64,000 nt of DNA. It comes from Luteococcus sp048595755. Lineage in GTDB: Bacteria > Actinomycetota > Actinomycetes > Propionibacteriales > Propionibacteriaceae. The position numbers were made by a program, and so were the translations under genes. The notes beneath the pieces are model-generated. The model had not been told where the DNA came from, ran no database searches, and was given only the letters and a program-made list of their open reading frames with translations. The stretch lies in NCBI RefSeq assembly GCF_048595755.1, contig NZ_CP184360.1, forward strand, positions 3,100,001-3,164,000, given 5' to 3'. Every line of letters starts with the position of its first letter. Position 1 is the first letter of the stretch. Below are positions 60,297 to 64,000 of the stretch, in pieces.

Positions 60297-61775
60297 CTAC
60301 CCGGGATGCACCTCGAAGGCCTTCAGCTCGCCTCCCAGCTCGGGGTGCACCCGGGCCACGACGCGGGTCCCCTCCCCGGTGTGCTCCAGGGTGATCAGCT
60401 GACCGTGCTTGTGGATCTTGTCCACCAGGTCACCGCGCTCGTAGGGGATCATGGCCTCGATGCTCACCTCGGGGCTGGGCAGCCGACTCTCTGCGATGGC
60501 TCGCAACTCGGCGATGCCCTCCCCGGTGCGGGCGGAGACGAAGACGGCCTCGGGGAACTGGGTGCGCAGCATCTGCAGCGCCTCGGGTTCGGCCGCGTCG
60601 ATCTTGTTGATCACCAGCTGCTCGGGCACCTGGCTGGCGTCGATGTCATTGAGCACGGTGCGCACGGCCTGCACCTGCCCCACCGGATCGGGATCCGAGC
60701 CGTCGACGACGTGCAGGAGCAGGTCGGCCTCGTTCGATTCCTCCAGGGTGGACTTGAAGGCCTCCACCAGGTCGTGCGGCAGGTGCCGGACGAAGCCCAC
60801 CGTGTCGGTCAACGTGTAGACCCGGCCGTCGGGAGTGGTGTGGCGGCGGGTGGTGGGATCCAGCGTGGCGAACAGGGCGTTCTCCACCAGCACACCGGCA
60901 TCGGTCAGGCGGTTGAGCAGGGAGCTCTTGCCGGCATTGGTGTAACCGACGATCGCGATGGACGGGATGCGGTTGCGACGGCGGTCGGCACGCTTGTTCT
61001 CACGCGTGGCGTCCAGCTCGCGCATCCGGCGACGCAGGATCGCCACGCGGGTGTTGATGCGGCGACGATCGGTCTCGATCTTGGTCTCACCGGGGCCGCG
61101 GCCACCGATGCCGGCTCCTCCCGCGGCCTGGCCACCGGCCTGGCGTGACAGGTTGCCGCCCCAGCCACGCAAGCGTTGCCGCAGGTACTGCAGCTGGGCC
61201 AGTTCCACCTGGGTCTTGCCCTCGACGCTCTTGGCATGCTGGGCGAAGATGTCGAGGATCAGTGCGGTGCGGTCGATCACCTTGACCTTCACGCGATCCT
61301 CCAGGTTGCGCAGCTGGGCGGGCTGCAGCTCACCGTCGCAGATCACCGTGTCGGCGCCGGTGGCCACCACCACCTCGCGCAGCTCGTCCACCTTGCCTCG
61401 GCCGATGTAGGTGGCAGGGTCGGGCGACTTGCGCCGCTGGATGAGCCCTTCCAGCACCTGGGCGCCGGCGGTCTCGGAGAGCAGCTTCAGCTCGGTCATG
61501 GCATTCTCGGCGTCACGCTCGGTGCCCTTGGTCCACACGCTGATCAGTACGACGCGTTCCAGCTGCAGGTCTCGGTACTCGACCTCGCTGATGTCGTCGA
61601 CCTGGGTGGACATGCCGGCCACTCGCTTGAGCGAGAGGCGGTCGGCCAGGTCCTGCTGCATCCCGTCGGGGTGTTCCTCCGGGTCATCACCCCACGGATC
61701 GAGGTCTGCGTCGTCGTAGAGGTCGTCGAAGTCTTCCGGATCGGGGCCGGGCTGCTGGCTGGGGCGTCGTGTCAT
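60297..61775 (-). CDS. hflX: Ribosome-associated GTPase HflX
   Basis: A 492-residue HflX, which rescues or splits stalled ribosomes. The N-terminal HflX domain includes GTERDAENAMTELKLLSETA and ATYIGRGKVDELREVV, followed by the Gly-rich linker GGRGPGETKIETDRRRI. GTPase motifs are G1 IVGYTNAGKSSLLNRL, G3 DTVGFVRHLP and G4 INKIDA. An acidic tail of about 45 residues precedes the domain, as in actinobacterial members. The ATG at 61775 is preferred over an upstream in-frame codon at 61808. It is 9 nt from dinG on the same strand. Confidence 0.95.
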   Translation of the reverse strand: MTRRPSQQPGPDPEDFDDLYDDADLDPWGDDPEEHPDGMQQDLADRLSLKRVAGMSTQVDDISEVEYRDLQLERVVLISVWTKGTERDAENAMTELKLLSETAGAQVLEGLIQRRKSPDPATYIGRGKVDELREVVVATGADTVICDGELQPAQLRNLEDRVKVKVIDRTALILDIFAQHAKSVEGKTQVELAQLQYLRQRLRGWGGNLSRQAGGQAAGGAGIGGRGPGETKIETDRRRINTRVAILRRRMRELDATRENKRADRRRNRIPSIAIVGYTNAGKSSLLNRLTDAGVLVENALFATLDPTTRRHTTPDGRVYTLTDTVGFVRHLPHDLVEAFKSTLEESNEADLLLHVVDGSDPDPVGQVQAVRTVLNDIDASQVPEQLVINKIDAAEPEALQMLRTQFPEAVFVSARTGEGIAELRAIAESRLPSPEVSIEAMIPYERGDLVDKIHKHGQLITLEHTGEGTRVVARVHPELGGELKAFEVHPG

Positions 61776-61873
61776 CGTTGTCCAAGCTTGACACCACAAC
61801 TCGCCCAAGACCAGCGATTTTCCTCAACGGGCTGTCGGGCCACGTCCGCAGACCAGTGCCCGATCGGTCCTGC

Positions 61874-62707
61874 TCAGGGCAGGTCCGGCAGGTGGGCCTC
61901 TCCGTGGGCCACGATCGCCGCAGGGCCGGTGAGGAAGGCGCCTCCTCGACACAAGTCCACCTCGACGGTCCCGCCAGGCACCTCGACGCGCACCGTGGCC
62001 TCCCCCAGTCCGAGGCGTCGAGCGTGGGCGGCCGCGGCCGCCACCGTGCCGGTGCCACAGCTCATCGTCTCGCCCGAACCCCGCTCATGGACCCTCATCC
62101 TGATGTGGTCCGGGGCCAGCACCTCCACGAATTCGACGTTCACGCCTTCGGGGAAGGCCGAGGCCGGAAGCCACTGGGGCTGGTGGGAAAGATCGATCTC
62201 ATCCAACGGGCAGTCCTCGCCCGGGAAGCACACGGCGTGGGGATTGCCCACGTCCACGGTGATGGCCGGCCACTGCCGGCCGTCGCTGCTGATGGTGAGC
62301 TCCGGATCGGAGCAGGTCACCTCACCCAGGTCGATCCGGATCCGTCCGTCGCGCTGCGGCCAGGCGTGGCGCAGGCCCGCCCGGGTGGCCACCTGGATCT
62401 CCTCGCCCGCGTCGAGGCCCTCCTCCAAGAGGTAGCGCACGAAGACGCGCAGCCCGTTGCCGCACATCTGGGGAATCGAGCCGTCGGCATTGCGGTAGTC
62501 CATGAACCACAGGTCTGGGTCTCCGTCCCATTCCGGGATCGAGGAGGCAAGGGTGACGCGCAAGAGGCCGTCGCCGCCGATGCCGGCCCGGCGGTCGCAC
62601 AGGTGGCGCACGTCGGAATCGGTGAGTTTGAGCATGCAGTGGCGATCACGCAGGATCACGAAATCGTTGAGCGTGCCGTGCCCCTTGGCGAACTTCCAGG
62701 TCCTCAT
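61874..62707 (-). CDS. dapF: Diaminopimelate epimerase
   Basis: A 277-residue DapF that converts LL- to meso-diaminopimelate for lysine and peptidoglycan. The two catalytic cysteines are Cys82 in PQMCGNGLRVFV and Cys217 in TMSCGTGTVAAAA. FAKGHGTLNDFVIL at the N-terminus, GIGGDGLL and VDVGNPHAV complete the family pattern. ATG 62707; the in-frame codon at 62746 is not needed. It sits between miaA and hflX, as in mycobacteria. Confidence 0.96.
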   Translation of the reverse strand: MRTWKFAKGHGTLNDFVILRDRHCMLKLTDSDVRHLCDRRAGIGGDGLLRVTLASSIPEWDGDPDLWFMDYRNADGSIPQMCGNGLRVFVRYLLEEGLDAGEEIQVATRAGLRHAWPQRDGRIRIDLGEVTCSDPELTISSDGRQWPAITVDVGNPHAVCFPGEDCPLDEIDLSHQPQWLPASAFPEGVNVEFVEVLAPDHIRMRVHERGSGETMSCGTGTVAAAAAHARRLGLGEATVRVEVPGGTVEVDLCRGGAFLTGPAAIVAHGEAHLPDLP

Positions 62708-62784
62708 GCCCGTCCACGCTACCGAGAATCCACCACGATCGTTCACTTGCCCACAGTTTCAGCAGGCGAAGGGTCGCAGGTGCC

Positions 62785-63732
62785 TCACCGTAGCGCCGCG
62801 AGCACCTGGTCGACGATGACGCCCCCATTGCCCGGGTCGCCCGCCGGCAACCACTGCACCCGGGGATCGCGACGAAACCAGGCCAGCTGTTTGCGCGCGA
62901 AGCGTCGGGTGCCGCTCTTGGTCCGCTCCTTGGCCTCCTGCTCGGTCAGCTCGCCGTCGAGGAATTGCAGCACCTGCCGGTAGCCAAGGGCGCGGGAGGC
63001 GGTCAGCCCCTCGCGCAGGCCCTGCGGCAGCAGGCCCCGCACCTCCTCGACGAGCCCGTCGGCCCACATCTGGTCCACCCGGACGTCGATGCGCTGGTCC
63101 ATCTGCTCACGATCCAGCTCCAGCCCGAACTGCAGGACGTGCTCGAGGGCATAGCTCCACTCGGGAAGCTGCGGCGTGAAGCCACCGGTGAGCTCCAGCA
63201 CCTCCAGGGCCCGCACGATCCGACGGCCATTGCCGGGAAGGATGGAGGCAGCAGTCTGCGGGGCACGTTGCGCCAGCTCGGTATGCAGGGCTTCGGGCCC
63301 CACCTCGGCCAGACGCGCCTCGTAGCGGGCACGCACCTCGGGGTCTGTCCCCGGGAAGGTCATCTCGTCCAGGATCGCGTGCACGTAGAGCGCCGAGCCC
63401 CCCACCAGCACCGGAATGATCCCGTGTGTGCGCAGCTCGGCGATGACCTGCCGGGCCTGCTGCTGGAAGTCGGCCACCGAGGCGGTCTGGGTGACATCGT
63501 TGGTGTCCACCAGGTGGTGCCGGACCAGGGCCAGTTCCTCGGCGGTGGGCTTGGCGGTGCCGACGTCCATCCCGCGATAGACCAGCATGGAATCGACATT
63601 GACGATCTCACTGGGACGTCCGGCCTCCTGGAGACGCAGGGCCACGTCGATCGCCAGGCTCGACTTTCCGGAGGCGGTGGGTCCGTTGATCACGACCAAG
63701 GGCAACTTCACCTCGCCATTGTCCCCTGCCAC
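62785..63732 (-). CDS. miaA: tRNA dimethylallyltransferase MiaA
   Basis: A 315-residue prenyltransferase that modifies A37 of tRNAs reading UNN codons. The P-loop is INGPTASGKSSLAIDVA, then VNVDSMLVYRGMDVGTAKP, the DFQQQARQVIAEL segment, LVGGSALYVHAILDEM and GNGRRIVRALEVLELTG. The C-terminal GLTASRALGYRQVLQFLDGE and RFARKQLAWFRRDPRVQW are family-typical. GTG 63732 is taken as start; GTG 63711, directly before KLPLVVINGP, is an equally plausible start giving 308 residues. Divergent from the Rv0909-like gene. Confidence 0.95.
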   Translation of the reverse strand: MAGDNGEVKLPLVVINGPTASGKSSLAIDVALRLQEAGRPSEIVNVDSMLVYRGMDVGTAKPTAEELALVRHHLVDTNDVTQTASVADFQQQARQVIAELRTHGIIPVLVGGSALYVHAILDEMTFPGTDPEVRARYEARLAEVGPEALHTELAQRAPQTAASILPGNGRRIVRALEVLELTGGFTPQLPEWSYALEHVLQFGLELDREQMDQRIDVRVDQMWADGLVEEVRGLLPQGLREGLTASRALGYRQVLQFLDGELTEQEAKERTKSGTRRFARKQLAWFRRDPRVQWLPAGDPGNGGVIVDQVLAALR

Positions 63733-63863
63733 GCCGGTCGGCGCGATTCAGCTTCAAGCGCACACCACCCACCGCCCTTGCCCCCGCCGCTGCACGGCAG
63801 GCAGTGTGGAGACGTCACCACGAAACCACCCCACCGGGGGTGGACAACGAGAGGACAGACATC

Positions 63864-64000
63864 ATGGGCATCTTCGACAAGGCCAAGGACGCGCTGGGCG
63901 GCAACCAGGGCAACCACGCCGACAAGGCGCGCGAGACCATCAACCAGCACGAGGCCAAGGTCGATCAGGGCATCGACAAGGCTGGCGACGCCCTCGACAG
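63864..64000 (+). CDS. Rv0909-type small antitoxin-like protein, partial
   Basis: The first 45 codons of a small Lys/Asp/Ala-rich helical protein (MGIFDKAKDALGGNQGNHAD, then a heptad-like KARETINQHEAKVDQGIDKA) run off the right edge. The opening MGIFDKAKDAL is typical of the Rv0909 family, annotated as putative antitoxins although many members lack a toxin partner. A GAGAGGAC element lies upstream of ATG 63864. A partner, if any, would lie beyond the window. Confidence 0.7.
   Translation, partial: MGIFDKAKDALGGNQGNHADKARETINQHEAKVDQGIDKAGDALD

Overview
The window is 64 kb of very GC-rich DNA from an actinobacterium, most likely of the Propionibacteriaceae (this placement is inference). Support comes from GTG starts, heavy use of 4-nt ATGA/GTGA gene overlaps, a B12-dependent class II ribonucleotide reductase (NrdJ), two primary-type sigma factors close together, an actinobacterial-type LexA with mycobacterial-style SOS boxes, and a DUF7455 zinc-ribbon gene beside a type IIA topoisomerase B gene. 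The backbone (topoisomerase subunits, DUF7455, sigA, sigB, inositol monophosphatase, nrdR-nrdJ, lexA, dinG, hflX, dapF, miaA) follows the sigA-to-miaA neighbourhood known from mycobacteria and relatives, with lineage-specific blocks inserted. No tRNA, rRNA, CRISPR array, transposase or phage gene was seen.

Layout. 1-8.2 kb: end of a ParC/GyrA-like gene, a beta-carbonic anhydrase, a CYP152-type P450 peroxygenase, a UMF1-type MFS transporter, an SRPBCC protein, a small XRE regulator with a 5'-truncated DUF2975 partner, and a ParE/GyrB-like gene. 8.3-16.2 kb: DUF7455, the cstA-ybdD pyruvate/peptide transport pair, an LLM flavoprotein, a Nudix hydrolase, a very long perfect hairpin, a CPWA-type GST, an aromatic-acid exporter and a GNAT. 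16.2-21.2 kb: sigA, oligopeptidase B and sigB. 21.2-26.7 kb: a three-gene ABC-type operon whose ATPase is frameshifted by a 17-bp tandem duplication, acyl-CoA thioesterase II, a YeiH-type transporter and a divergent LysR regulator.

26.7-36.7 kb is one minus-strand train: hrpA, a GNAT-like protein, a GH3-type acyl-adenylating enzyme, two B12-binding radical SAM enzymes and another GNAT-like protein. Most junctions overlap by 4 nt, which suggests an uncharacterised biosynthetic pathway and makes this the best candidate here for an undescribed system. 36.8-43.1 kb holds stress and housekeeping genes: GNAT, universal stress protein, flavin-binding PPOX-like protein, YbjN-like protein, AEC transporter, ferritin, CueP-like lipoprotein and inositol monophosphatase. 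43.2-46.7 kb is nrdR-nrdJ with candidate NrdR boxes.

47.0-57.5 kb is the second accessory block. A small membrane protein (position of mycobacterial ChiZ) and lexA, normally divergent neighbours, each keep an SOS box but are separated by about 9.3 kb of surface-polysaccharide genes. These encode Alg14/Alg13-like and GT4/GT2 glycosyltransferases, two TupA-like ATP-grasp ligases, a flippase, a Wzz-like protein, a Wzy/ligase and an antisense GH10 lipoprotein. At two points two complete proteins run together in one frame with no stop codon, although ribosome-binding-site-like sequences precede the second protein. 57.5-64 kb: a membrane protein, dinG, hflX, dapF, miaA and the start of an Rv0909-type small gene.
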